Assembly (NCBI GenBank): GCA_965153455.1
Contig: OZ234503.1
Location: 9,801,118-9,865,117, forward strand
Source of the DNA: Sphagnum compactum
Taxonomy: Eukaryota > Bryophyta > Sphagnopsida > Sphagnales
DNA length: 64,000 nucleotides
Direction: 5' to 3'
A program made the position numbers and the translations under genes. This document shows, piece by piece, positions 46,250-58,552 of this stretch. The notes below the pieces were generated by a model that was not told where the DNA came from, searched no databases, and saw only the letters and a program-made list of their open reading frames with translations. Each line of letters begins with the position of its first letter. Position 1 is the stretch's first letter.

Positions 46250-48280
46250 AAATGGCAAATGCTTCTCAAAGGTGTTTTCCTTCACATCCACGGTTTTAGT
46301 TGCATCCACAGCCTTGTCTACAATAGGATGTTGTTGTTGTTGTTGTTGTAGAAAATTAGGTTGAAGATAGATCATATTTGAGAGCTTCAGGATGTTGTTG
46401 TTGTTGTTGCAGGAAACGTTCAGGATAAAACTCCAGAGGTCTTTCCCAAATTGAAGGATCTGGTCCCATTGCCCAAATATTCACCAGGACTTTTGTACGT
46501 GGTGGTATATCATAACATCCTGCAACTTGACAAGCCTCAATCAGTGAACCATGAGGAAGGAGTAAAGGACCAGGAGGGTGCAGACGGAGAATCTCTTTCA
46601 CCACAGCTTGCAAGTATGTGAGCTTGTGAAGATCTGCTTCCTCAACTAACTATGCGATTCGTTCCCACCACTGTTTCTAACTCCGTTTGTGCACGCTTCA
46701 TGACCATCGGATTTCGTATTAGTTCTGTTATTCCCCATTCTACTGTGTACATCGATGTCTCTGTTCCAGCTGTTAGCAACTCCTGCAACAAATGGTGAAC
46801 AAACTCAAATTCATCATTTACTAGTTCATTGGTTGCAAAAAAAAATTTCAACATTGATTCGACAATTGTGCAAATCTTGACAATGCGAAATCTTGAATTG
46901 TATCAACATGTCTATGATCCTCATTAAAGATTGTTTGAGAGAAAGAAATCATGGCTTTTGTGATCATGTGCGACTATTGAACTTTAGTGAAATACATTAT
47001 GTGTGTTATTGTACATAATGTAAAAAGAAGTACAAAATTCATAGCATGACCCATCTTCTTACCATGACAACACATTCGATTGTCTGATCATCAATGTTTC
47101 CAGTCCCATCCTCTCGAGGTGCAGAAAGCAACACACTCATGAAGTCTTTGGGTTTATTTGTTGTATTCTTGTTTCCTGAATCTTTAACTTGATCTGTTAA
47201 GTGTAGCAATTAAACTTTTGTGTTCTGTTATCAATTTTTGGACAAATTGAGATTTTCTTTTGCGCAATGCGTGCAAGGCGGCCTCAATCCCTTGAAGCCT
47301 CGCTACCCATCGTAAAGAAGGAATGTAGTCACTAATTATTAGAGTTGCAAACCAATGGTTAACTTCTTCAACAATCTGTTTGAAATGAATCGCGTCATTT
47401 TCCCTTGACTCCTCCACTCGGTAGAACCTAATTGCCAACAACAAACAATTTGAACTCATGAATTCATGTGAAGCTTAGTGAAGAACACTAGGTTTTGATC
47501 AGTAACTACGTTCCTACAAGGAGAAGAAGATGAAGAAAGGAATTGATAGAAATAAGGTAGAATTGAATAAATGCCTTTTCCCAGACAGCGTCTGTGTCAC
47601 AATGTTGTTGATAAGACATGTAAGATGAAAGTTTAGATTCACCACTTTCCCTTCCTCGCTCTCCATGTAGATATTGTTAATTATGCTACTAATATCTTTG
47701 GTTCTCAATCATCGGTTGGAATGATTGCAAACGTTTCACGGTGAAAAGAAGTTCAGTCATACAAATCTTGCACAAGTACCGCCACATGGGACCTCCTTCC
47801 GCAAATGCTATACCATTGTTGGCAAATACAATTTCGCCTAACATCGTTTGTGTGGGGCGGTAGTAGAATTGTTGATCGTGTGTCTTGAGAAATTCCTTGA
47901 CCATGCATTGCAGGAGAAGACGCCACAACAGTGTGCACAGAACCAAGACGAAGGTAGATGAGAGGCCCATACTGTTTCCCCCAGTTCGTCAACTGTTTCA
48001 TGCAGATTCTCACCGCCCTGACGCAACTGCAACAAATTCCCCACTACAGACCAAGGTCGTACGTGGCCCTGGAGGCAAACCGCGAGCTACTAGATTTCTT
48101 GAACAGGATATACTTCGACAGCAAGTGCACAAAAAAAACTAGCCAAGAGTGCAGTAGTACTAAATCAACAGCTAGCACAGATGGTAAGAGCCCCGGCATG
48201 TTGTATTTCTGTTGCAACAGGAGAGATGATAAGAGCCCAGAGTCAGACATGTTGAACTTCTGTCGCAACAGGTCAATCAA
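46250..48280 (-). pseudogene. Cytochrome P450 (A-type, CYP71 clan) pseudogene, truncated at the haem loop
   Basis: In order: membrane anchor LVFFVHLLSKYILFKKSSSS (about 48150-48085); LPPGPR (48078-48061) in another frame; VVGNLLQLRQGGENLHETVD in a third; GPLIYLRLGSVHTVVASSPA; IVFANNGIAFAEGG; FTVKRLQSFQPM; RTKDISSIINNIY; an intron; EENDAIHF-like ESRENDAIHFKQIVEEVNHW; EDGTGNIDDQTIECVVM; an intron; I-helix AGTETS (46770); K-helix KEILRLHP (ExxR intact); WERPLEFYPERF; CAA repeats; and ELLPFG-like HLPFG at about 46250. The FxxGxRxCxG haem-cysteine loop is missing and the sequence runs into the Smr fragment. At least five frame shifts (48080, 48045, 47945, 47705, 46665) show it is dead. Introns at about 47574-47428 and 47062-46783 are retained, so it arose by DNA-level duplication, not retroposition. 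Confidence 0.9.
46327..46413 (-). repeat. Duplicated (CAA)n tract in the P450 remnant
   Basis: On the minus strand CAA runs (five to seven units) followed by CATCCT occur at 46413-46393 and 46347-46325, coding QQQQQHP in the P450 frame. The segment between them carries a stop, so one copy is a duplication inside the dead gene. Confidence 0.75.
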
Positions 48281-48604
48281 TCAAGCAAACACATCAATGC
48301 CAAATTGAACTTGTCGAATTTGAATGCACAATTGTTGTGCCGGATGCATGTAAACTATATTCCAATTCTTGAGTGACGACGTACTACCATGACATCCGCA
48401 CCAGCTTCTTTGAAGCATTCAAAGAATGAACCTTACACTTTTCAAGATCCCTTTGCATTTGGAAATATGAAGTTGTCCTTGGGTAGGTGCGTTCAGTACC
48501 AAAAAAGCCAACACGAGCCAAAAAGGGGTTCCTTAAATTTTGGGATCAGGAGTGTCATAAATACGATCTGACTGCGGGTCGGTGTTTCTGAATGGCCCAT
48601 CGTA
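48281..48604. other. Upstream flank of the P450 remnant
   Basis: No gene seen. A 60-codon frame at 48389-48571 has no motif. Confidence 0.5.
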
Positions 48605-48770
48605 ATGATTGATTAGTCCAGGTGGTTTGCTATTACTAGTCCCCGCCACCCTTTTTCCTGTCTCGGTTTCAGTTTTATGAGGTGGGGTTGCAAAAAAAGT
48701 AAATAACTAAACTTGGATGTGAATTTTTTATTTCACACGGTCACATAGTGAGCACCACTGGAGATGCTTT
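48605..48770 (+). mobile_element. Harbinger-type MITE, 5'-truncated copy
   Basis: GATTAGTCCAGGTGGTTTGC, AGGTGGGGTTGC, AACTAAACTTGGATGTGA and GGTCACATAGTGAGCACCAC match the right half of the copy at 23512-23870. It ends GGAGATGCT. The left half is missing. It directly abuts the next MITE. Confidence 0.7.
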
Positions 48771-48980
48771 GGGTGAACCAGCAGCACCCATGGTATTGGT
48801 ACCATGGCAAAAATCCCAAAATCCATTTAAATTAGTTCTAAACAATACAAATATCCTGTGCTTAGACTAAATCAGGCTCTGTGAGTTCAAGTCTAACATT
48901 TTTGGGGCTGAATAATATGACCACCACTAAGAGGCCTCACTCGACAATGTCAAGATTGCAATGTGGGTGCTGGTTCACCC
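48771..48980. mobile_element. Short MITE with GGGTGAACCAGC ends
   Basis: Left end GGGTGAACCAGCAGCACCCA and right end TGGGTGCTGGTTCACCC are inverted repeats apart from one GCA insertion. Length 210 bp. Interior is AT-rich with a GGTACCATGG palindrome. The ends resemble those of the family at 1447 and 43205 (GTGAACCAGCACCCA). The left end starts exactly where the Harbinger-type fragment stops. Confidence 0.7.
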
Positions 48981-51900
48981 TGGCCGTACTCAAGGTGAAA
49001 TTTAGAAAGTTCTTTTACCCGGCAAGGATGAAAAAATAATTTCTGAAATTTGGAAGTTACTTTGGGACTCACTAGTCTCCTTCTGCTTCTTTTCTTTTCC
49101 TGCTTTCCAAATGGAACCTTGAAATTTTAATTAATTATTGGGCAGACACATTGTGCTGAAGCTGCCCGTATAAGAAGACAAAAATAGTTAATGTGGCCGG
49201 GCCAAACCTTTTATTGTGACTCACCTTTTTATTTCAAGCCCATCCTTGTTTTTTTGGCTCATTCCACTCATTCCAAAGTTGCTTATGATTGTTCTCCAAG
49301 TGTTTTTGAAAATGCAAAATTCTCATTTGCAATGAAATATCTTTTTCATGAAAATTTTAATTTTGTCTTAAAATAATGATGTTCATATTAAATGATACAT
49401 AAATATTTAGTAATGCATTATGTTATGATAATGTTAATGATTATGATCCTTTTAAGTTATAAAATGTTCCCCCAGTAAAGATGTAGTTGAATAAAATATT
49501 TTTTAAATCATTCTAAAAAGATGAAGTCAAATTTATAAATTAATGAAAACAGTAAACTATTATTAGACAAGGTGTTTTAAATAGCTTTTATTAAACTATT
49601 GATGTGTACAAACATACATGCAAAAATATGAATTAATTGTGTATTCATGGTGTATATAACTTGTGTTACTTTTAAGGATCAAATAAACCCTATGTGATTT
49701 AAAAAAGAATTCAAAATGAGTGAAATTTTATGTGTTATTATTTCTGATATATATGTACTTCCAAAAAATGTGACACAAATGTGTACACTGTACCATGGAA
49801 ACACCAATTAGCTTGACATTTGTATAATATGTTGCCTAACTTAATGTCAAACCACAATCTTAATATGATAAGTTCCACAATATAAACACAACATATTTTG
49901 CCTAGTGATAAACCAAACCATAAAATGAGTCTCACAGATGTGTCATAAACCATGACTATTGATGTAGGAATAGGTAGTATGTTTGCACCCATAACAATAA
50001 ATTGGCATGTACACTATACTCCAGATGAAATAACATATCAGTAAAGTAGTATGAAATGTATTGTGGGCAAGTAAATACCTAAGTGTATGTGCCTATTAAG
50101 AGGGTCAATATGTATAATGAAATGATTTTGTTTTATCGGCCTATGTGGTGACATTTAATAATTAGACTTTCATTTCAAACTCTCCAAGTTTTCATGTTTA
50201 TGAGTGGGGATGAGGGAATAATGAACATTGTATGTTTGGTGTTGTAAATATTGATAGAGCCTTAAAAATAGCAGATGTGGGTTGAAATGCTCTCTCTATA
50301 CATGTGCTTAGGATACAGTGTTCTCCTCAAGGGCCATGAAAAGGAAGGAAATGATGGTTTTTAATTGGCCTAGGTGATGACCTGTGTTGGGCGGTTCTTA
50401 GAAAAAAGGGACACTTTTTTATTACCATACCCACGTACCCGTCGATTCTCAAAATTTTCAAATAACCAGTTTTGGTATATAACCGTGCTATAACCCTAAC
50501 CCTTGCTATCACCAGTTCTGGTAACCGAGCTGGAAAGTTGAAAATCTTTAGGTAATGAATGTCATGAACATCTCATGTGTATGGTTACTTTCTAGAGAAC
50601 TTAAAAAGAACACATGTTCCCATTGAAAAAAAATGACAAGTTCACTCACAACTCACACAACTCCGCATTTGGTTAATGTTTGACCCCATAGAGTTTGGAT
50701 TTAGGGATGATATTTCCTCACGTTTGGTGGGGGTTTGATCATAAACAAATTCCACGAGTGTAAAGTCTTGGTTTTTCTTTTGGAAGTGTAGTTGTAAATG
50801 GTGGCTTAAATGGAGGACATTTGAGCATAGTGAGGAGGGAAGCCACTAAACATGTGCAATGAGTTCAATACCCACACCAGCTCGGTCAATGCTCCCAAAG
50901 AAAACAAGGTGACCAACAAGACAAGTTATACTTTAAAAAAATGTACATTGAGGTATTTGATGTACCCCAGTTTATGATAGCATGATTCTACTACCTACAT
51001 GGCCTCTTGTTACTAGGGTTTAGGGTATTGCATATGGTAGAAAGTTGCATGTTTTTTAACAAATTTTTTTAATTTTTTCCTAAGGTTCTATAAATTTGTC
51101 CCATTTAATGCTAAATCCCATTCGAGATGCTCACAAATTGGCACAACATTGGAAATTTTTTAAATAAATTCATAAATATTAATGTGGAAAGGAAAAGAAA
51201 GGGTTTAAACCCAAGGTGGACAAAATCCCATTGGACTTGGCCTATAGAAATTTTGGTATTCCTCAATCTAAGCCAGAAGGAAAATTTTGGGTGATGATAT
51301 ATATCTATCCCGTGGGTAAATAATCTGGAATATTTTTTAAATGTGATTTAAAGGGTATAGATATTAAACCTACACTCACACAACACTAGATCACACTCTT
51401 TTAATACGCGTGAAATGGGATGCCTTCTCACCAAGGGCATGTGATGTGCTTCTTGAAGGAAATATCTTTGTAGGAAGGTTTGAAGGGAAAGATTGAGGAT
51501 TCAAACTTGATGCAGAGCATTTTACCAAGCTATCAACTTCCCCTTAAGTTTTCCCCATTGGTCAAGATTTTATAAATCATTTATGAAATGAGTTATTCTA
51601 GTGTTTATCTTAAGACAAAATGACTAGAACCCTATGGTGAAGGAAACAAGCTCTAGATTAATCAAAGGATATATATTGTGTCAATTCCAAGATTCTATAA
51701 CTAAGTTGTAGTGTTACTTAAGTGTTTAAGGAGGATACATGTAATCCATTTAGCTTCACTTTGAAAGGGACCTTTTAAAAGGGCTTTTGTGATCATTCTA
51801 ATTAAGCTATAATCATTTAAAAATAATAATGATCATTTTTTCCATGTTATAATATTTATCTTAATGCAAAATGATAGGTTCATTCGATGATATTCAAATT

Positions 51901-54900
51901 GGAAAAGTTCAGAAAGTTGGATGATGGATGACATGAAATTAGTTAAGAAAGATGAAATTTAGGGAGGAAAAGTTTGGTCACATGTTCATTTTACATGGGA
52001 CCAAAATTTTGGTTGCATGTATCGATGAATTTTTTTAAATGAACATGCATGTAACCACATGTGATTCAAAGTTTGATTCCATGTTCCTATGAAATTGCAA
52101 TCCCATGAAAAATGAACACACATGAGACTGAAATTTGTGGTTCCATGCATGTTCATTTAACTTTTTGACCAAAATTACATCACATGATATCGAAATTTCA
52201 GTTGCGTGTTATGAAAATACATGACCAGTAAACGAACAATTACAAAGTCAATTTAGATCCCAAAAAAGGTAAATTATATAATACTATAATAATAAGAGCC
52301 ACAAAGTGTGTGGACATTGCTAAAAAATGAAAAATATTAGTACATTATATATTTTTGAAAAATGAAAAAGGGAGCACAATAATTTAGATTGTCAATTTCT
52401 ATGTAAAATAAGCTTCATTACTTGCAAAGTTTCAATGCCCCAAAATTGATACAAATTCATGATGTTTTTAAAGTCCTTTTTTTTTTTTTAACAACCAAAA
52501 CAACTTGCTTATCGACATCCCTTGCCAAGTTCTGAATAATTTGTTATACCAATCAATAAAATATTATTTTAAAAAAATATTGTAGAATATTACTTAGTCA
52601 ATAATAGATTTATTTCAGATACATACCCCATACTTAATAACAATATGCATGAAAGTATTTAAGAAGATCAACATATGGGCATGTACATAGACATTGAATG
52701 GAAAACCTTTGGTGCAATGTCCCTTAAAATGATATGCAACGCCTGAAGTATTCGTATAAGTTGTTTCTCCTTGTTGACTCAAGGATACCCAAATTGCATG
52801 GCCAAAATTCATGTATCTAATGACCTATAAAAGTGGGCTTGGTAGATTGGGGAATAACAATTCCCTTGGTTAATATGGCCTTTGCAGCATACCATTCCAC
52901 GATACATGGAATGGTCGAGTCATTGGGGCTAATGAAATCTTGAATTACCAAGGAAAAAAATCGCAATGTGGGAGAGTGAATCATAATGCAACACAACTCC
53001 CAAATGCCTACAATCCACATGGTGATCACATGGATGATTGCACATTCATTGTATGCCATTCATGGAAAATTTTAATTGCCTTTGAAGATGACAAGTCAAC
53101 TTGATGACAAATCATTAAAACAATTAGGATATAATATTCCAACCAAATACATTTTACGTATATCAATTTCCATGACTTTTTAATCTATTGCAAAGAGAGA
53201 ATGAAAGTTTTGAAAAAAAAAATAATTCCAAATTTAACTAGAGTAGTCAAGCCCATAACCGAACATAAGCCAATTAAAAGCAAAAAGGTTAGGGTAAGGC
53301 TTGTTAATAATCAATTAAAAAAGGATCAATCTTTTATATACACCTTACGACTGAATGCTTTGTGACCAAAAAATATGTTCTAGATTTTTTAAAGGGTTAC
53401 GTAAAGAGTGCATTTTTATAGCTGATAGTAAGGTAACAGTCACCCATTTGGACCAAAAATTGTGCCCCTTATTGGAATAACAAAGTATTTGCACATGGGA
53501 GAATATTGTGTTCACTTGGGTACCCATTGTGTCCCACTTAAAACATCAAAGTGTTTGTTTTATAGTGTAAATTAGCACAAAGAGAATAAATTTGCACCCC
53601 ATTACCATAAGGGACTATTTGGTAATGGAGTTGTTTAATGCAATTACAAGTAATATAAGGTACATGGACACAAACAATCTTGTGTGCACAAAGTTGCCCT
53701 AAAACATAATGTGGATAGTAGCAACTTTCAAGGCCAAACCCAAAGCATATTTATGATTATCTTGAAGCTAATTTCATAATACGAAACCCTTTAAATTTCC
53801 TCCCAAAAACATGGCTCTCAATCACAAGTTACATAACAAATCACAACATAGAAAAAATGTTCAAACTACTCTAGAATATTAAAGATGAGTTGTTAGATAT
53901 CCAAGAGCTTTTATTTCTAGCTTTAAAATCCTTGAGATCTAGAATAGATGATCCAATCCTTGTGAAATCAAAAGACAAAAAAGGACCTATAAAAGTAGAA
54001 GGTTGCTTCGAAGAGGTGAAAATATATACAAGTTCACAAAATCAAAAAGTATAGCTAATAGTTAAAGAATGGACATCTTTTGTAGATCAGTTCCATGAAA
54101 CAAAGTATAAGATCTTATACTATAGATGGATCCAACAATTTGGAGTCCACGAATAACAAGAAAAATAAATAATTTTATTTTTGCAAATTGAACAACAAGT
54201 TGGAACATGTTGTAGCATGAGGTTCACACCTATAGCTTGCATATCAATTTCAACCATTGATTTAGTGTGGGAAGATTTTGAAAATTTCTTCAAATTAATC
54301 TCTTTGAAATAATTGTTTCAAAATCATGCACTTTTGACATATCCAAACTTGAAAAAGTTTTTAAACTTTTGGGATGTGTATAAAAGGTTCAAATGTGTAG
54401 CTCATATGGGCCTAAAGTAGTCTCCACCAACTAGTTGAAGAATAAAGCCAAGGTGTAACATCCAATCATGACACTGAATATACCTCATAGGTGACAAAAT
54501 GGATTGTTCAAACAACCAACAACAGAATGTCCCTCCCATAGCACAACCACAAAAGGCAAGAAGACCAAATTGAATTTCTAGCCCACACCAATGAGCCAAA
54601 TAGACAATTGAATCCTTGGAAGAAATAATGGATGTTAAAAAAAATGAGCATACTACTTTGAGGAAAAAGAAGCAAACATCAACACATCATTTTACCTTCT
54701 CTTTCAAATTATTTGAATGGTAAGACATCATCAAGGAAACAAAGTCCACAATGTATTCATAAAAGAAAAAGATGCAACAATGGTGGCTCCGACATTCGAT
54801 GTGCAAGAATGTGAACTTTCCATAACCTTGTAACAATTCAAAATGAAAGTGGCAAAACTTACTCAAACTAAACCAATCCCCTTCTTGTGGCATTGGTTAA

Positions 54901-54969
54901 AGCATCAACATTTAGAATTAAATGTTTGACTTGTTGAAGGATTTCAGTTATATTGGGCACAAGGTTTGA
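48981..54969. other. Intergenic, no gene supported
   Basis: A long AT-rich stretch. Minus-strand frames at 52615-53059 (65 and 80 codons, e.g. WYAAKAILTKGIVIPQSTKP) and 54402-55074 lack recognised domains. 50350-50540 has ACCAGTTTTGG/CCAGTTCTGG motifs. No RNA gene or tandem array of note. A TTTAGGGTA motif lies near 51018. Confidence 0.5.
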
Positions 54970-55800
54970 CAAAGCACAAGGTCTACTAAAACTTGCAAAC
55001 ATTATACATTCAACACAAATATAATGAAAAATCATATACAGAATATAGATGAGAGAAGAATTCATGCAAGGCACGAATTAAAGGCTAGAGTTTTGGCAAA
55101 AATGGGTTCACATCAAATTTATAACACAATTCCCAAATCCAAGGAATGGTTGATTATAAATTGTGCTATAAATGTAGCAAAAGGTTTCTTGTTAAGGTTT
55201 TACATATTCAAGGGTGAGAGGATTAAAGACATCTACATTAAACATCGTAAAGTAGGAACACGCATGATGATGCAAAGGAAAGCATCGATGACTTGTTTTT
55301 TATTCAAAAAATTGGATGTGAATTGTTTCAAACCTCTCAAAACAACTTTCAAAAAAAAGAGGACAATGCAATGATTAAGAACAATCATTACAAACTAAAC
55401 AAATTCACTTTTGCAACTTGGGTAGACAAGGCCTTGGACCAATCTTTGTCCAAGAAAAACATCAAAATTGAGTTAAAGGTATAAGGATTTGGTCATTCAA
55501 TGCAAAGGCAACTGATGGTAAAATCAAGCCAAGTGGAGTGTATGCACCAACAATTATAAGCATTTCAGATGAAAAGAATGAAAGTTTTGATGAAAAAGTT
55601 AATGATATTCAATGGGGTGAAAATGGAGCTACCATGAAATTGTTGAACGTAACAATCGCAACTAAAAATGTTAGATTGGAGGATGAGGTCAATGTCCAAG
55701 AGCAAGAGGACTTACAACATTATGTGGAAACGCCCAACAATCCCATCCTACACAAGAAAGAACTCCAACAAAAGCTATTTATGATCTAGGAGCTATTCTA
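54970..55800 (+). pseudogene. pogo/Tigger-like DDE transposase remnant
   Basis: Frame pieces on the plus strand, in order: NLQTLYIQHKYNEK (about 54990-55030), NIDERRIHARHELKARVLAK after a shift, NTIPKSKEWLIINCAINVA, LRFYIFKGERIKDIYIKH and MMMQRKASMTCFLF. This is the order of a DDE_1 (pogo/Tigger, Tc1-mariner superfamily) catalytic core, with NIDE carrying the first catalytic Asp. The HTH/CENPB DNA-binding half upstream was not found. Downstream frames (55361-55484; 55538-55789, acidic, with DEKNESFDEKVNDIQWGENG) look like the C-terminal tail. Frame shifts and stops make it inactive. No inverted ends identified. Confidence 0.65.
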
Positions 55801-56771
55801 GATGGACCTATAAATGAAGTGTAGTGTTACTAAATCTCACAACGCAATTCAAAAGACTTTGTTTATTGCAAATCTATTGTCCTTACCTCATCTACCCTAG
55901 AAGGAGAACAAAAAACAAACAACCATTAGTAAATTATAGCAAATCACTTATAACAATTTAAAATGAATATCCAAATATCTTATGTTAAAAGGCTATGAAC
56001 AAAAAACCAATTGAAAAAATCAGAAAATGAAAAGGAAGGAGAAGTAGGGTAAGAGGGCTAAGCATGCTATTGATTTCTTTACCCCAAGTACGAAAACAAC
56101 TCAACAAGTAACCAAAAACAAAAGTGCAAAAGCAAATTTCAATGTAGCTTGCACAATTTGGCACCCTGTTGAGGGGATCCTGTGTCGAGTTTGAAAGGTT
56201 GATGCCTTTGTGAAAACAAAAATAGATGGTCAAATTGGGCCCCAAAAGGCAACCACTTCATTGATGATTCTATCATGCACAAGAAGAATGAGCCAGGTCA
56301 ACTAACAAAATGAACTTGTTTTTTAGGATTTCACTTTGTTCTTGATCAACAAAGAACTAACCAAATATGGTGACTCTAACTTTTTCTTTCTTCAAATATG
56401 GCAGAATTTTGCGCATTTGTTTCCAAAAAACCCTTTCAACACTTTTCACCAAATTATTTTTTGTGACAATAGTGTGAAAATACCAAATCCAAAAACATTG
56501 ATTCCCATGATCATCCAATCAATGTTTTCTTTACTAAATAATTTTTGATGTTATTCAAATGGCAATAGTCCATAAATATATTTAGCCAAATTTGGAAATA
56601 TTCAAACTATGAAAGTATAAAATTTTAAGTATCCTTTCATATTGTAGGCAATTTGTGGTGAAGTTTTTTGGCCGAAAAAAATTATTAATTGAAGAATGTT
56701 TCTTTTAAATAGGGAATTTGCAACAGAAAATTAATTTATTGAAAATATTTTTCAAAATGGAAAAAGGAAAT
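55801..56771. other. Intergenic, no gene seen
   Basis: AT-rich; an 86-codon minus-strand frame at 55985-56245 without motif. An AGCCAAATTTGG motif lies at 56583. Confidence 0.5.
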
Positions 56772-57054
56772 TCACTACAAAAAAATCATTGGATTTAGCT
56801 AGCAATAAACTATATGTAAAAAAGTTAATGTGATCAACGTTAGCAAGATTCAACTTCTTTTCATAGCCAATTTTTAGATTAAAAATTTTATAACTGACAA
56901 TTGGTGGGTTGCCCACTATTATAATGAATGGGGGAGCTATCCACCAAAATACTATAGCCAATAAAATAATGTTATTTGTTTATTTTTAATAGTGGGTTGG
57001 TGGACTCATTATTTCCATGAAAACCCCCACTATTTGCATAGCCGCTAGTGAAAT
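56772..57054. mobile_element. Possible small CACTA-like element
   Basis: Begins CACTACAAAAAAATC and ends ...GCATAGCCGCTAGTG. TATAGCCAA/CATAGCC motifs recur at 56860, 56952 and 57040, as in CACTA subterminal regions. Beyond the five terminal bases the two ends match poorly, and no 3-bp target duplication is clear. Low confidence. Confidence 0.3.
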
Positions 57055-58552
57055 AGTGGGTGGGTGGAACATTGTGCCAATACACCACCATATGGTTTCA
57101 AAGATTATTCATCCCTTTAGGGTGACCACAACACAAGGGCTAACAATGGCACCTTGGAGCCACCAACAATTTCTATGACAAAATTATACCTATTAGAGTT
57201 ACAAAACAAGGTTCAAAACAATGTTGGGTGGGTATCACAAATCCCCCCAGGCATCAATCGGACATCAAAGTTTAAACCCCTCAGAGTATCACACTAAAAA
57301 ATACCTTTCCTGAAAATCGGATCATCGGTTTTCACTTATGTGAAAATCAAATGGTGATAACTAGTTAATTTTTTTAAAAATAAAAATAGTGAGACTTGGT
57401 TAAGGTCTAACCCCTAACCCAAGTAAGGGTCTCAAGAGAACCCTATGTGAAAAAATTAGGGTTAGGTGGAGGCACCGCATTCCAATGGCCACTTCTAAAA
57501 AACCTTAATTTTTTTATAAGATGCAATTTCTACCCTAGTTCTTCCTCTTGCATTTTTTTCACTTGTGTTCACAAAGGTTGGGCATAGTGCATGTTGTGTT
57601 CTCTAGTGTTTTTTTGTTATTTAGATTTTGGAGTTTGGATCATAAAATTAAAATTTTCTCCTTTTTCTTTACTTTTTTCCTCACCTTTCTTCATTCACAT
57701 TCTCTTTTATCTTTTTTTTTCCCGTCTACTTCTTTCCTTTGAGCCTCTTGTTTTGCTGTTACTTTGTTGTCTTATTATGTCTTATGTTGCCTTGAACTAC
57801 TACCTCGAACTGCTACCTCGTTGCCTCGTCGCCTCATCCTACCACCTTGAATTATTGCTTCATTACCTCATCCTATTGCTTCGAGCTATTGCCTTGTTGC
57901 ACTACTTCGTTGCGTCACACTACTTCACTGCTTCTCACTACTTGGCTACCATTGCACCTCAAGTACCTTCTAACCCCCCCCATTTATTGCTTCATTGCCT
58001 TGCTATTTTGTGCCTCACTACCTTGTTGGTTGGTACTTCCTTCCTCCTTTTTTGTAAAGAGGAGCTTGGAGCTTGGAGAAGCGAGATTTCCAACAACCAC
58101 GAAAGAAAGTTTTTTTTTTTTTTTAGTGCTTAGTTTTCTTTTGCTAAATAATTTTTTGTCTTTGATTTATTTACCGTTTTATTCTAGTTTTTTATTTATT
58201 CTTGTAATATGTTTGTTTAGAAATGTAATTTGTTTTTTTTGTTTGTTAATGTGAAAGATATGCATAAACCCAAACATTTTTTCTAAAAACAGTTATCATT
58301 ATACACTTTTGTAATCTTAATGAGAGAAAAGTGTGATTTTACTTTATTTCCTAACCTTCAACCCCATTGTTTGTAAATGTTTTTTTCAAAACTTTACCTT
58401 TAAACTTGTTGTTTTGTGAATGTTTTTTTTTCTAAACTCTAAACCTTTGTGAATATTTGATTTTTTCTTTTTTTTAGTTTGTGGAAAAATTAGAATTTTT
58501 TATTAATCTTATGCCTTATTTAACTCTAGAAATATTCTTATGAAAACTGCCA
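57055..58552. other. Region upstream of the hAT remnant, possibly its 5' part
   Basis: No gene motif. 57400-57560 has GGGTTAGGTGGAGGC and CCCTAACCC motifs. 57770-58030 is a pyrimidine-rich degenerate repeat of CCTCGTTGCCTCATC-like units. A 180-codon frame (57591-58133) through it is very rich in L, F, Y and H and is compositional. A purine patch (GAGCTTGGAGCTTGGAGAAGCGAG) near 58060 ends it. Confidence 0.4.

Noticed and set aside
46250-48280. Functional P450 gene
   Set aside because: Multiple frame shifts and loss of the haem-cysteine loop rule out an active enzyme.
57591-58133. 180-codon open frame, longest in the window
   Set aside because: It runs through a pyrimidine-rich degenerate repeat and a T-rich tract. 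The product is almost all L, F, Y, S and H with no domain, and an overlapping frame is also open.
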